A stretch of 64,000 bases of DNA from Pisaster brevispinus (GCA_023634235.1 JAMKCF010000008.1:10310176-10374175); one strand, 5' to 3'; counted from the first letter of the stretch, positions 49,091 through 59,761 are shown. Notes: generated by a model from the letters alone, not told the origin. A program made the numbers and translations.

Positions 49091-49439
49091 GAAGTCAGGT
49101 CAAACCATGTTAAACCAGATCCTTGTCAAACTACAACATCGTTAAAAACAACTCCAAAACAGTTGCAACTTTTAAAATTACAAAGCACATTCGGTTTCGA
49201 CTGGAAGTAGAGGTTGACGTAATGTCACACACAATATTATTACTAATGAAGACCGATACCGTGTGTATTTCCTTCCTCCATGCCTATACTACCTTTCAAT
49301 AATCCTGCAAAAAGCAACCCAGGGACTCTTATCCTTAACTTGATATGGATTTTCAAAGATTTAAATATTGAATGACATTCATTTCAGAGGCGGCATAAAA
49401 GCAAGATCAATAATTTGAGATAGCGCCACAATGCCGGTG

Positions 49440-49577
49440 AAATAATGCTTCCATGGGACTATACACAGGCTTAGTGGACTTAGAACCTTAATGATCAACA
49501 GAGTGGATCAGCCAGCCGTGCTTTTCTCTATACACAGTTTCCATGGGGGTTAATACTAACATTGGTTTTAACACCTG
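49440..49577. repeat. Dispersed repeat B, copy 3
   Basis: CAGGCTTAGTGGACTTAGAA, GATCAGCCAGCCGTGCTTTT and ACACAGTTTCCATGGGGG parallel 17035-17120. Confidence 0.5.
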
Positions 49578-49875
49578 TTAAAGTTCCTTTGCAAGGTGCT
49601 GTGGCGCAATATTCAGCCAATCCAACCAGGAACACTGGGGCGAGCCCCTTCTCATTACGATAAGTGCACTGGGTTCTTTTACATGCATTACACAACACAT
49701 GAGACCTACGGCTTTACGTCCCATCCAAAGGAGGAAGCAATAATGGTTTTTAAGTGTCTTGCTTTAAAAGACACAAGTGTCTTGCTTTAAAGGACACAAG
49801 TGTCACGACCGGGACTTGAACCCACACCCTGCTGATCAGAAACACCAGAGCTCGGCCACAACACGCCACAGCCTC
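49578..49875 (-). mobile_element. tRNA-Leu-headed SINE, minus strand, with internal duplication
   Basis: The reverse complement holds the head (GAGCTCTGGTGTTTCTGATC, GTGTGGGTTCAAGTCCCGGT) and the body (GATGGGACGTAAAGCC, CACTTATCGTAATGAGAAGG). GACACAAGTGTCTTGCTTTAAA occurs as a local tandem pair at 49758-49800. The LINE-like tail is absent. Confidence 0.8.
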
Positions 49876-49904
49876 CAACCACCACAGGGCATGCAGGGAC
49901 TACT

Positions 49905-50365
49905 TTCACCTCCACCTGCCAAATCGTACGAAGTTCCCTGGGTAGGTCTTGGTACCACTGGATCTTTTCTACTTGCTTTGAAGCTACATACCCTTGCACC
50001 TGGCTGGCACAGCTATAAGATGACACATCTTCTTCATCTTATCTAAGACAGCAACATCCGGACGCCAATGTTCTACAATGTATAACATGATCAGTCTGAA
50101 TGTTAAAGTCCCAGAGGATCTTGACCTGGTCGGTCTCTACAACTTTCTCCAGAACATGGTCATACCTTTCGCAGTCACTTGGACACCATTCTTTTTACAC
50201 AGACCCCAGTGAATCACCTTGGCCAACTTGTCATGTCTTCCTTTACACGCCGTCTGAGCCATCATACTACAATCACTGACAATATGAAATACAGTCTCCT
50301 CAGCCTTATTATACATTCTACACATAAGAGAGATGTTTGGTTTCTCTTTCCTTGCCTCCATTACA
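49905..50365 (-). pseudogene. R2-like LINE C-terminus (zinc finger plus restriction-like endonuclease)
   Basis: The minus frame 50137-50361 reads CRMYNKAEETVFHIVSDCS, a degraded CCHC finger (second Cys lost to Tyr), then RHDKLAKVIHWGLCKKNG. After a frame break EHWRPDVAVLDKMKKMCHLI (about 50070-50010) keeps the PD ... D pattern of a restriction-like endonuclease, and KIQWYQDLPRELRTIW follows (49930-49970). The order is that of LINEs with a C-terminal endonuclease. 5' truncated and frameshifted. Confidence 0.7.
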
Positions 50366-51110
50366 TGTGTACATTTGTCCTTAGAGACTGGTCTTGTGCC
50401 TCAGTAATCAAGCCTTTCTTTTTTCAGCTCAGATTTGCTCCTTTACCATGACTTGCTGCTTGCTACTTCTTCAGTACATCTCAAAAACCGGCCATGAAGT
50501 GGTTTAATTCCTCCAATCTTGATGACTTTCCTCTTTCATGTCCCAATTGTACTCCTTCGGCCCAACTTCCTCTGCCCTCGTATGCTTTCAACAGGCTCTC
50601 CTCGGTCATTATAATTATTATTTCATTTTATCACAGCATGCAAATGACAGATCTTAGCCTTAGATCTCAAGGGTCTTTCGCACAAGCCTTGCTGTTCACA
50701 AAAGGGGCGCCCTCTGTACCCTCACAGTTGTGCTTATTTCATCTAGATGATTCCCCAATGCAAGTGTTCCAACAACAGAGAGACTACTTTCACTTTCACC
50801 AGCAAAATCTTACCAATGGTATGCTGGAATTTCGGAATACTCCCAGCACATGGTTGTACCATTTCAGCAATCAATTATAGTGAGTGCCTATTCAATTGTC
50901 TCACACGACAACATCAAATTATGGATAATTAGGAGAACCTTTGTTGTCTTTCCTTTGTCAAGTCAAGGTTCACTGTGGTACTAGTTATATTTTCAAAGGA
51001 AAATTCATACTTAACTGCTCAAGTTAATAGTTTTTTTTTAAAGTAATGACGCGGGTGGGCACAGAAAATTATTTAAAATACTTGTGTGAAGTGGTTAATA
51101 ATGACAAACT
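50366..51110. other. Intergenic, nothing recognised
   Basis: About 750 bp. The frame 50494-50880 has no family motif. Confidence 0.4.
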
Positions 51111-51115
51111 GTATA

Positions 51116-51629
51116 ATGTTATTGTAAGGCTCATTTCCTGGCACTAAATTCACCATTCCCCCTATCCCCTGTAATCATAACATTGTCAAAAGGTTGTCCA
51201 TTTCACTTCAAAGCTCACTCCCATTTCTTGTAAAACACACCACACACATTCCTAGGCTATGACCTCAAGGTCCCCCAGTACATTGACCATTACTCCCCTG
51301 CTGACCATTACCTCATCCAAACTTATTCTAGGAAATGATGTCACTGATCTTATAAAATGTATTTTATCTGTGAGTGTGACATCATTGCTAAATCTAGATC
51401 TACCCCACCTCCAGAAACCCTATATAAGATCCCCCAAATTCTCCTCTCAATCAAAGTGTTCTTATTCCGACTCTCATTCTTGAGTGCTCCGACTTGCTCC
51501 ATACACGAGAGACTTGCCTCTCATCGTATCTACAAGCTAGATTTGTTGTACATGTGTACTTGCAGTTCATAAATTATCAGTCGAATAAATTATAAATATA
51601 AGTTTGGCCTAAACGTTTGCTTCTTGTAC
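51116..51629 (+). repeat. Possible solo LTR
   Basis: The segment could run from TGTTATTGTAAGG to GCTTCTTGTACA, with a TATA-like CCTATATAAGATCC at 51418 and a polyadenylation-like GAATAAATTATAAA at 51582. This resembles an LTR promoter/terminator layout. No target duplication or second copy is in the window, so it is weak. Confidence 0.25.
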
Positions 51630-52519
51630 AATCATTTGTTCGTCGATGTCTACACTCGCCCTCTGCTCCGGCACCGCTCACCCAAACAGTTGTTTAGTTA
51701 ACCAGGAATTTAGGAAAGTTGAGGAAGACATTAATTCCCTCACATTATTTCTTGCGTTACATAGGCTAATCAACAGTTTTGGAATACCACTGAAAAATTC
51801 CTTCCTCCATGTGATTGAACACTGCAGTGCTAGTACTAGTATCATTTAATACTATCAATCCGTATCAAAAAGTCAGTCTCCATTTGCAATGCAAACATAT
51901 TGAAGGAAGGGGAGGGGTTCAACGGAGATGTTAATTATTAATAATATTTAATATTTAATAATAATAATAAATATAAATAAGCTCCAGTGTGCAGAAATCA
52001 ATCAACACACCGAGTACGGAGCATTAGCCCTATACTATAGTCTGATAGTATACAATTCTATTTCAAGACAAGTCAATTTTAAGCTGTTTTTTCCCCTATT
52101 GTATTGACTTATTGCAACATTGTTTAATTATGGACTACCTCCATACTTACACGGTTACACTACACAGTTAAACACTAACCTGCTAACCTACCTTTTATTA
52201 GTACCTTGTCCTTGACTTTGGATTATTGTAGAAAACACTAACACTAAACAGTAACACTAACAGGCAATGGACGAAAGAAACACACATCCATTTTCTACCT
52301 CCATGATGATGATGATTGCACCGGCAGTCTTTTAATTTAAAGGGCGACAAAATACACTAACCAGCCAGACAGAATACAAATTCATAAGGAGGGGACCTAA
52401 AACCTAGTCACAGTAACTGTGTCTGTGAGCTGAGTGTACACCACCATGATGACCACGACTACCTATACCGACGGACATACATGCGCAACAGCATTAGACG
52501 TAACCAACGACGCCGGGGG
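51630..52519. other. Intergenic, AT-rich
   Basis: Includes a TAATA-rich patch (51925-51975). No coding or element signature. Confidence 0.45.
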
Positions 52520-52745
52520 CAGCAAGCGTTCGCTCGGCCCCAGCGGCCTATCCAGGACCGCTGGGATGGGCTAATCAGCTTGCACAGATTCTTGTTTAGG
52601 AAGTACGTCATGCGTGCAGTGCTTGCAGTGTAAGTGTGATGCATGATGGGACTGAGCATTAACCAATGAGCGTGCTTGATACGTTTGCCCATCCCAGCGC
52701 CTTTGGTTTGAAGGCAAGGCGCTGGGGACGAGCGAACAGCAAGCG
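52520..52745. mobile_element. MITE H, copy 1: hairpin-ended element with 9-bp target duplication
   Basis: The element is 52529-52736 (208 bp), ends TTCGCTCG and CGAGCGAA, flanked by CAGCAAGCG at 52520-52528 and 52737-52745. Each end is itself a hairpin: CCCAGCGG ... CCGCTGGG on the left and CCCCAGCGCC ... GGCGCTGGG on the right. The 9-bp duplication points to the Mutator-like (MuDR) type, among others. The second copy is at 60713-60920. Confidence 0.9.
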
Positions 52746-52845
52746 CAACATTATTGATTTCAACAATCAACCTTGTTTTCTTCGTGCGCATAGACTTGAT
52801 GACAAGTCATTAGTCAGTGTCTATTTGTCTGCCAGCTCTTCCTAT

Positions 52846-53181
52846 TGTAGTGATGTGAAATTATATAGTTGTGAAAAGCTATGTGCGTGCGTGCATGCGT
52901 GAACGCATATGCGCGCATGCGATAGAACTATAAAAAAAAATATTATTAATTGGAATTAAGTAGAAGTTATTAAGAAATAAGGCAGTTGGGATTTTGCTGT
53001 TGAGGAGGAAAGACGTATGATTGAGAGACCAGGAGATTGGAATAAAATTATTTAAAAGGATTTGGCGAACGTTATATTTGTATTCCATTTGTGTCTTCTA
53101 TTCACCGTACTTCATAAATCCCTGTATCCACCCGCTTCCCACGAAGCGTTCCGCATCAATTAGCGAACCTGAAACTTTACA
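52846..53181 (+). repeat. 5' LTR
   Basis: 336 bp, TG...CA. Contains an alternating purine-pyrimidine run (GTGCGTGCGTGCATGCGTG, then CGCATATGCGCGCATGCG) near 52882-52922. Just after it, TGGTAACACGGATGG at 53183 is a candidate primer-binding site, but the tRNA was not identified. Confidence 0.95.
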
Positions 53182-53250
53182 ATGGTAACACGGATGGGGT
53201 GGAGATTTAACGAATAGAAGGACCTCCTCCGACGGGGAAAGCGTGCTCCA

Positions 53251-53849
53251 GTGCTAATTGGGTGCAATATAATGCATGAGCTCAAAGAAGTACCAATTGA
53301 CAAAAGTAGGGCGGATGCTGATGTTTGGAGTACGGTTCTTCAGTGGTATCGGCTTACAAAAGTCTTCCCTGAAGAACGCATTCAAAATAGTGGTAGCGTT
53401 TACAATGCAAATGTACGCACAAGTAAAGAACCCCAAGTTATATGGCCACGAGAGTCACGGTCGTTGATATGCAGGATTGGGGCCCCTATGAGTAAATTTC
53501 AAGGACAAACCATTGTAACTGAAGGCTGCCAAATCAGTCCTTTGTACAGCAATGGTAATGACACTGTGCAAACAAATAACGTTCCTAAGGGTTGCCTAGT
53601 TTACGACAGTGTAGGGAAACTGATGGGAGAACCGTACAGGTGACAGTTGCAAATCTGAGTGCGCAAATGATTGTTATACCACCCCACACTAAACTTGCTT
53701 CTGTTACAGCAGTGCAATCCACCGGTCAAATTCAGCTCAAACAAAAAGAAGATGGCATTCAGGTTTCACTTGATAGAGTTGTTGTTGCTCAACAGGTTCA
53801 GTCTGAAATCAGTGACTTAGAGGCTGAGAAAAAATGTCAACTCCTCTGA
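53251..53849 (+). pseudogene. Protease/RT linker region of the gypsy pol
   Basis: The frame 53251-53643 begins LIGCNIMHEL, where the end of a retropepsin domain is expected, so the catalytic DTG part is gone. The next frame, 53592-53849 (VTVANLSAQMIVIPPHTKLA), continues the linker in another phase, so there is a frame break near 53590-53640. Confidence 0.7.
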
Positions 53850-53898
53850 CTCTGAGAAACGACAGTTATATACTTTCAAAGATGGTTCCAATTACCGG

Positions 53899-54939
53899 TT
53901 GCCTACTGGGTTATCTTTATCCCTGTGTAACTTAACAATTGATGAGAGGGACGAGGTAGTTCGTCTCATACAGAAACATGATTCAACCTTCTCAAGAGAT
54001 GACTTTGATGTGGGTTTATGTTCTAAGATACCACACAAAATACAATTAAGTGATAAGCAGCCAGTTAGGCAACCATATCGAAGGATCCCACCTCATCAAC
54101 TGTCCGAGGTAAGGGAACTATTACAGAAACTGGCAGATCAGGGTGTCATCCGGCAAAGTGAGAGTCCATATGCAAGCCCCATCGTTCTTGTTAAAAAGAA
54201 AGATGGTTCTCTTCGTATGTGTATAGATTATAGACAGCTTAATGCAAAAACTGTCAAAGATTCTTTTCCCCTCCCACGTATCCAAGAGTCATTGGAAGCA
54301 TTGAAAGGTGCCCAGTATTTCTCCTCTCTAGATCTTGCTCATGGTTATCATCAAGTTACTATGGACAAAAAATCTATTGAACAGACAGCGTTCCGAGTAC
54401 CTTTTGGTCTCTATGAATATACTCGGATGCCATTTGGATTAGTTAATGCTCCAGGTACTTTCCAGCGGGTTATGGAAAGTTGTTTGGGTGACTTAAACCT
54501 CTCTGAACTCCTGATTTACCTGGATGACATTCTGGTCTACTCTGATTCAATTAGTGATCAGATTAAGCGTCTTGACAAAGTATTAACAAGACTTGGGGAA
54601 TTTGGATTGAAAGTAAAAGGAAAAAAATGCAAACTTTTCCAGACACAAGTTTCATACCTGGGTCATGTAGTATGTGCAGAAGGGATCAAAGTAGATGAAG
54701 AAAAAATACAGAAAGTGAAAGATTGGCCAACACCCGCAACAACTGAACAGCTTCATTCCTTCTTGGGATTAGCAGGGTACTACAGACGATTTGTCAAAGG
54801 TTTCGCACAAATTGCAGCTCCCCTCCATGCTCTATTGTGTCAGGGTGGTGATCAGATCTATAAGAACAAAACTGATATAAAGCGCCCAAAGAAATATACC
54901 ACGTTTTTTGTGAAGCTCAGTGTGCATTCGATAATTTGA
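53899..54939 (+). CDS. pol: Gypsy reverse transcriptase
   Basis: 346 codons. RT motifs in order: SPIVLVKKKDGSLRMCIDYR, FSSLDLAHGYHQ (first catalytic Asp), FGLVNAPGTFQRVM and the active site LIYLDDILVYS. Then FLGLAGYYRRFVKGFA, the RT thumb boundary. The frame ends early in a T run (54904-54909), where one base has evidently been lost; downstream homology continues in another frame. Confidence 0.95.
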   Translation: MPTGLSLSLCNLTIDERDEVVRLIQKHDSTFSRDDFDVGLCSKIPHKIQLSDKQPVRQPYRRIPPHQLSEVRELLQKLADQGVIRQSESPYASPIVLVKKKDGSLRMCIDYRQLNAKTVKDSFPLPRIQESLEALKGAQYFSSLDLAHGYHQVTMDKKSIEQTAFRVPFGLYEYTRMPFGLVNAPGTFQRVMESCLGDLNLSELLIYLDDILVYSDSISDQIKRLDKVLTRLGEFGLKVKGKKCKLFQTQVSYLGHVVCAEGIKVDEEKIQKVKDWPTPATTEQLHSFLGLAGYYRRFVKGFAQIAAPLHALLCQGGDQIYKNKTDIKRPKKYTTFFVKLSVHSII

Positions 54940-57101
54940 AGAAAATTCTGACCGAAGCACCAGTTTTGGCTTATCCAGATTTCACCCGCCCTTTCCTCCT
55001 TGAAACAGATGCTTCATTCAAAGGGTTGGGGGCTTGTTTGTCTCAAGAAGGGGCAGATGGGAAACAACATCCAGTGGCATATGCAAGTAGGGGACTTAGA
55101 GGTCCAGAAAGCCGGTACCCAGACTTAAGTGCCTTCAAATTGGAGCTACTTGCAGTGAAGTGGGCAGTTGTTGATAAGTTTAGGGATTATTTGTTGAGTG
55201 TACCCTTTGTAGTACTCACGGATAATAATCCTTTGGCGTACTTAAAGACTGCAAAACTTGGGGCTTGTGAAATGCGCTGGGTTGCACAATTAGCTGCATT
55301 TAACTTTGACGTTAAATATAGAGCAGGTGCAGAAAACAAGTGTGCTGATGCTCTAAGTAGATGCCCGGGGATGACAGATGTTAGTATGATACAGGTTGAA
55401 GCTATGTTCCAGCAAAAGACACATAGTACTTGCATACCTGTAGAATCGACGGAAGGTGTGCATAGTTGTCTTACTCAGGCTGCTGTAGCTGCAGAACATA
55501 TTATTCCAATAGTGTTTTCAGAAGTCAATGCAAACTCAGCGCTGTATCCATCATGGAATCCTGAACAATTAAGACGTTTTCAGGAAAGTGATCCTACTCT
55601 GAAATTAGTGTGGAAACTGTGGCAGGAAAAATGGGGCCCTCGGGAAAACATACCAATTCAAATTGATTCAAAGACAATGAGTGACCTAAAACCATGGCTG
55701 AGAGAGTGGTCAAGATTTGTTGTGAGGCAAGGTGTTCTTTGTCGTAGGGTTATTGACCCCGTAAGTGGGGAATTTCATCAGGTTCTGACTCCAAAGACAC
55801 TGATTAAGAAAATATTGTCAGCAGCACATGATGAGTGGGGTCACCAGGGCATGAAAAGAACAACAGAAATTGTTCGTAAACGTTGCTTCTGGCCGCATTT
55901 GAATCGCACTATCAATGAGTATGTGAACGAATGTCCCTCTTGTATCCTTGCTAAAGCTCCACATAATGAGGGGGGATCACCAATGCGACACCTGCTTGCT
56001 TTCAAACCATTAGAGTTACTGGCTATGGATTTCGTGAAGATAGACAGAGGAAAGGGTGGCTTTGAAGATGTTCTTGTGTTGACTGATGCTTTCACGAAAT
56101 TTGCCCAAGCAATCCCTTGTAAAGACCAATTAGCGTCCACAGTTGCAAGAGTTTTGCGTGACAGCTGGTTCACTAGATTTGGAATACCTATCAGGCTACA
56201 TAGTGATCAAGGGAGGAATTTTGAAAGTGAAGTGATAAAGGAACTCTGCAAGTTGTATGGAATAAAAAAAAGTCACACTACGCCTTACCACCCAGAAGGT
56301 AATGGGCAAGCTGAACGCTTCAATCGAACTCTTTTCTCATTGATTAAGTCGCTAGAAGAGAAAGACCGGCGTAAATGGCCAGACCTTCTCTCCCACTTGG
56401 TGTATGTGTACAATACTACACCACACACAGTCACCCGAGTAGCCCCATTCACCTTGCTTTTTGGTAGGGAGCCCACCCTTCCCCTTGATCACCTGATAAG
56501 TAATTCCAAACAAAGCTGGGATAATGATTTTGTTGAAGAACAAGCAGCACTATTGCAAAGGGCAGGAGAACTTGTGGGGCAACGAATTCAAAATCAGGCA
56601 AACACAAATGAGAAGTATGGTGAGAGTAAACGGACATTCTGTCCTATCCCAATAGGTGCTCAGGTACTTCTGAAGAGATGTTCCTTTAAAGGGAGACATA
56701 AATTAGAAAATCACTTTGAGACAGAGCCATATGTGGTTGTTAATGTAAATTCACATCGGGATGTATTTACAATTCGACCTATCAAAGGAGGTCATGAGCG
56801 GGTGGTAAATAGAAAATATCTGCGTATCTGCCCAGTCACTGAAATCCAAAATCAACAACTTAACCAACAAATGATGGAAAGAGTTGATCCTAATCTCGAT
56901 GTTGAACTAAACAGTGAGTTTTCTTACTGTTCTGATGATGAACAAGAATTTGTATTAAGACTTCAAGGAGATCAGATACAAGATAGTCTGAGTCAACAAT
57001 CGGACACAGACAGACCAGTAGGAGATCTCAGAAGGTCAAGAAGACCAAATCTGGGTAAACACAGTAATCCTTTCCACTTACCACGCTCTATTCTTTTGTA
57101 G
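54936..57101 (+). CDS. pol: Gypsy RNase H and integrase
   Basis: 721 codons, continuing pol after the frame break. RNase H: LLETDASFKGLGACLSQ and VLTDNNPLAYL. Integrase zinc finger H-H-C-C: AHDEWGHQGMKR ... NECPSCILAK. DDE core: LAMDFVKIDRG, LHSDQGRNFES and PYHPEGNGQAERFNR (Asp, Asp, Glu all present). A GPY/F-like C-terminal module (KGRHKLENHFETEPYVVVN) follows and then an acidic tail. No chromodomain is evident. Upstream frame breaks make it non-functional as it stands. Confidence 0.95.
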   Translation: MKKILTEAPVLAYPDFTRPFLLETDASFKGLGACLSQEGADGKQHPVAYASRGLRGPESRYPDLSAFKLELLAVKWAVVDKFRDYLLSVPFVVLTDNNPLAYLKTAKLGACEMRWVAQLAAFNFDVKYRAGAENKCADALSRCPGMTDVSMIQVEAMFQQKTHSTCIPVESTEGVHSCLTQAAVAAEHIIPIVFSEVNANSALYPSWNPEQLRRFQESDPTLKLVWKLWQEKWGPRENIPIQIDSKTMSDLKPWLREWSRFVVRQGVLCRRVIDPVSGEFHQVLTPKTLIKKILSAAHDEWGHQGMKRTTEIVRKRCFWPHLNRTINEYVNECPSCILAKAPHNEGGSPMRHLLAFKPLELLAMDFVKIDRGKGGFEDVLVLTDAFTKFAQAIPCKDQLASTVARVLRDSWFTRFGIPIRLHSDQGRNFESEVIKELCKLYGIKKSHTTPYHPEGNGQAERFNRTLFSLIKSLEEKDRRKWPDLLSHLVYVYNTTPHTVTRVAPFTLLFGREPTLPLDHLISNSKQSWDNDFVEEQAALLQRAGELVGQRIQNQANTNEKYGESKRTFCPIPIGAQVLLKRCSFKGRHKLENHFETEPYVVVNVNSHRDVFTIRPIKGGHERVVNRKYLRICPVTEIQNQQLNQQMMERVDPNLDVELNSEFSYCSDDEQEFVLRLQGDQIQDSLSQQSDTDRPVGDLRRSRRPNLGKHSNPFHLPRSILL

Positions 57102-57596
57102 TTTGTTCAGAACCCTGACCCTACATACCTACTCTGATAAGTCTTGGGTCTACAATAAAATAAGTCAAGGCTCTACAATAAAATATAATATAGTAATCGT
57201 TAAAGTATTGTACAATAATATGTATAATTTGCATAAGTGTCTGTATTCTGCTCGTGTTGTATTTCCCCAGAATACTGCATTGCGAATTTAATTAAGTATT
57301 CTTGTTTGTTCATTGATTAAGGAGCCACACATTGACAAAGTATATTGGTTCAGTAATGTGCATTGATGTTATTAGTTTGACTTTTAAAATTTATGATTTC
57401 ATGTTTTATTGTAAATATCGCCATTTAAAGATTTCCATAATAATCTAAAAAAATATATATATATAAAAATTGTATTAAGAAATTACCATAACACTGTATA
57501 ATTATTTAATTCAATACACACCTCTTGATTCACCTCTTTAAGATTTACCACTTTGGTATCTACAGGGGTAGATACTATTCAAAAACATGGGAGAGT

Positions 57597-57934
57597 TGTA
57601 GTGTGATGTGAAATTATATAGTTGTGAAAAGCTATGTGCGTGCGTGCATGCGTGAACGCATATGCGCGCATGCGATAGAACTAAAAAAAAAAATATTATT
57701 AATTGGAATTAAGTAGAAGTTATTAAGAAATAAGGCAGTTGGGATTTTGCTGTTGAGGAGGAAAGACGTATGATTGAGAGACCAGGAGATTGGAATAAAA
57801 TTATTTAAAAGGATTTGGCGAACGTTATATTTGTATTCCATTTGTGTCTTCTATTCACCGTACTTCATAAATCCCTGTATCCACCCGCTTCCCACGAAGC
57901 GTTCCGCATCAATTAGCGAACCTGAAACTTTACA
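57597..57934 (+). repeat. 3' LTR
   Basis: 338 bp, near-identical to the 5' LTR. It differs by an added TG near its start and A for T in the A-rich run at about 57684. Confidence 0.95.
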
Positions 57935-57938
57935 CTAT

Positions 57939-58703
57939 ACAACAAACACACATCCTTCTGCCGTTCATGCAACAGTCACAGTGCGATTATACGTACTCAC
58001 ACACATATTGGGATCGAAGATGTGTGCACCGTCCCCGCAACTAGACCGTACAACAATTACCGACTTGATTTTAAGACTATCGTGCGCACGGAATACTGTC
58101 ACTTGCCTAGTCTTGGTTCCAAGACCTTCGCATGGATCAATTCCATTACAACAGTATGAGTCCACTATCCATCGTTGGTAGTTCGCACCGAAATGGATCA
58201 ATTCAAACAACAGAGAGCGTCACTATCCTTGGTTCGATTTCCAGCTTGCTGTTACTACAGACAGTCGTCAACCGAAATGAATTCAAGAAGAAAAGCGCGC
58301 CCTCTATAGGGTTACCACGTTACGTTACGTTACGAGTATGAGATAGTGACGTCTTGGACCAAGACTATCACTTGCCCCGGAACTGAGTCCTCAGATTGTT
58401 CCATCAAATCCTTTTAAAAAGTACATAGATACATATTGTCATTGTGCGAACTATTATAAGAATACTAATTTTTCAAAAATATTATTTTCTGATTTCAACC
58501 GAAAAAACAAACAAACTAAACGTCAAAGATCAGCTTCGTCTCGCTACCATTTAGACTTGTTTCCAAGTCTGTAATTTTTACAAGTTTTGGTACACCTGAA
58601 AGCCAACGCAGTATTGCTTTAAACAGCGCCCTCTTGTGGAATAACCTCCGACATTAAATATTTCTTGAGGCAATGTACATAATGGGGTAACACCATGTGT
58701 GTA
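57939..58703. other. Intergenic, several short inverted motifs
   Basis: GACTATCGTGCGCACGG and CAAGACTATCACTTGCCCC, and ATGGATCAATTCCATTACAA and ATGGATCAATTCAAACAACA, are partial repeats within 58070-58390. No element could be bounded. Confidence 0.35.
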
Positions 58704-59543
58704 GTTCCGTCCCAACTTGACAATTATTGTCCCAACTATACATTGTAGTTGGGATCGCCCTACTCCTAGAACTATTCGGTTCGTTCCGCTATCGAACCGA
58801 ATAGTTCTAGGAGTAGGATCGCCCAATGGGACACCGTGATCGATCATGCGTGGATTACTGTGTGTGACCGGCTGGTGTGACCATGGCCTTATGGAGGAGG
58901 TAGGACTACTGATGCGATCAGCGTTAATTAACAAGATTCTTTGTTTCAAACCTGGGTCTCGGCTCTGAACAAACTCATGTCAAAACTGATGATGGAGCTA
59001 GTTAGAGCCTGTCGCGATCCGGTGCCAAGGACGATGTTTGATAGTAAGGCCGTGTCCGAAACGGCAACTTCGGCTACAGCTACAGCTAGATCAGCGCGTC
59101 TGCCAGTGTTGAAGAGGCAGACGCACGCGATCTAGCCCTAGCTGTAGCCGAAGTCGCCGTTGCGTTTCGGACACGGCCTTATACTGGGTGTATCGCTCAT
59201 CATAGTGGACCGCTAACTCGGTGTAAATAGGCCTGGTGTTTTTCATAGATGGTTCTGACAGCGGCCTTATGCTCATGCCGGGTGACGCTTTCATTCTCAA
59301 AGTAGGCCTACGCATTAAGTTTCCCTTCTCTTGGAAAACCAACATTCTAATTTATCTCAAATATTCTCAAGGGAAAGTGGTCTTAAAACTTTATACCGTA
59401 GTTGCGATGACTTACTATTATTACAGTGTATTATGTTTTTAGTTGATTCATGGGGGGGGGGTGCTTTGTGTTTACTGCGATCCCAACTATAGTTGGGACC
59501 AGTCCCAACTATAGTTGGGACAGTTGTCAAGTTGGGACGGAAC
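58704..59543. mobile_element. 840-bp TIR element built of nested palindromes
   Basis: Ends are inverted: GTTCCGTCCCAACTTGACAA and TTGTCAAGTTGGGACGGAAC. Subterminal CCCAACTATAGTTGGGA-type palindromes occur once at the left and twice at the right. It contains a hairpin at 58757-58822 (CTACTCCTAGAACTATTCGG and its complement) and a nested MITE at 59047-59179. There is no coding capacity. Flanks show only a partial duplication (ATGTGTGTA versus ATGTATAAT). Confidence 0.8.
59045..59181. mobile_element. Nested MITE, TA-flanked palindrome
   Basis: Ends AGGCCGTGTCCGAAACGGCA and, in reverse, GTTTCGGACACGGCCT. The arms extend about 60 bp each with few mismatches. TA lies on both sides (59045-59046 and 59180-59181), consistent with a mariner-type target. 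Confidence 0.75.
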
Positions 59544-59761
59544 ATGTATAATTATATAACACCCAAGCAGATCCTTGCCATTTGATTGAAGGATTGTCCG
59601 TCACGTGATTGCAAATAAAAGTACTATTGCACGCTACGTCACTCACCGTGCATTTTTCGTTCCATCCGAAAAGTACTATTGCACGGTGCGTAAAACATCA
59701 CTGCGTGCGCGTGTCTTTGGTAATGCAGCAGTGTTACTGATCTACTTGGATGTTAAATAAA

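Larger units (their letters stand above)
52842..57938 (+). mobile_element. Ty3/gypsy LTR retrotransposon, recently inserted, gag-less
   Basis: LTRs 52846-53181 and 57597-57934 start TGTAGTG, end CTTTACA, and are flanked by CTAT at 52842-52845 and 57935-57938. I see one base difference and one TG indel between them. The order RT, RNase H, integrase places it in Ty3/gypsy. The expected gag and protease are missing: only 69 bp separate the 5' LTR from a frame that begins where protease normally ends. The pol frame is also broken. A purine run (GGGAGAG) precedes the 3' LTR. The copy is probably non-autonomous. Confidence 0.95.

Noticed and set aside
51116..51629. Confident solo LTR call
   Set aside because: TATA-like and polyadenylation-like signals exist but no target duplication or second copy was found. 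Kept only as a weak feature.
52879..53088. Repeated minus-strand 69-codon frame in both LTRs
   Set aside because: It is antisense inside the LTR and duplicated only because LTRs are duplicated. No motif.
54939..54939. Programmed frameshift in the gypsy pol frame
   Set aside because: The break lies in a simple T run between RT and RNase H, not at a usual gag-pol junction. A one-base loss or sequencing error is simpler.
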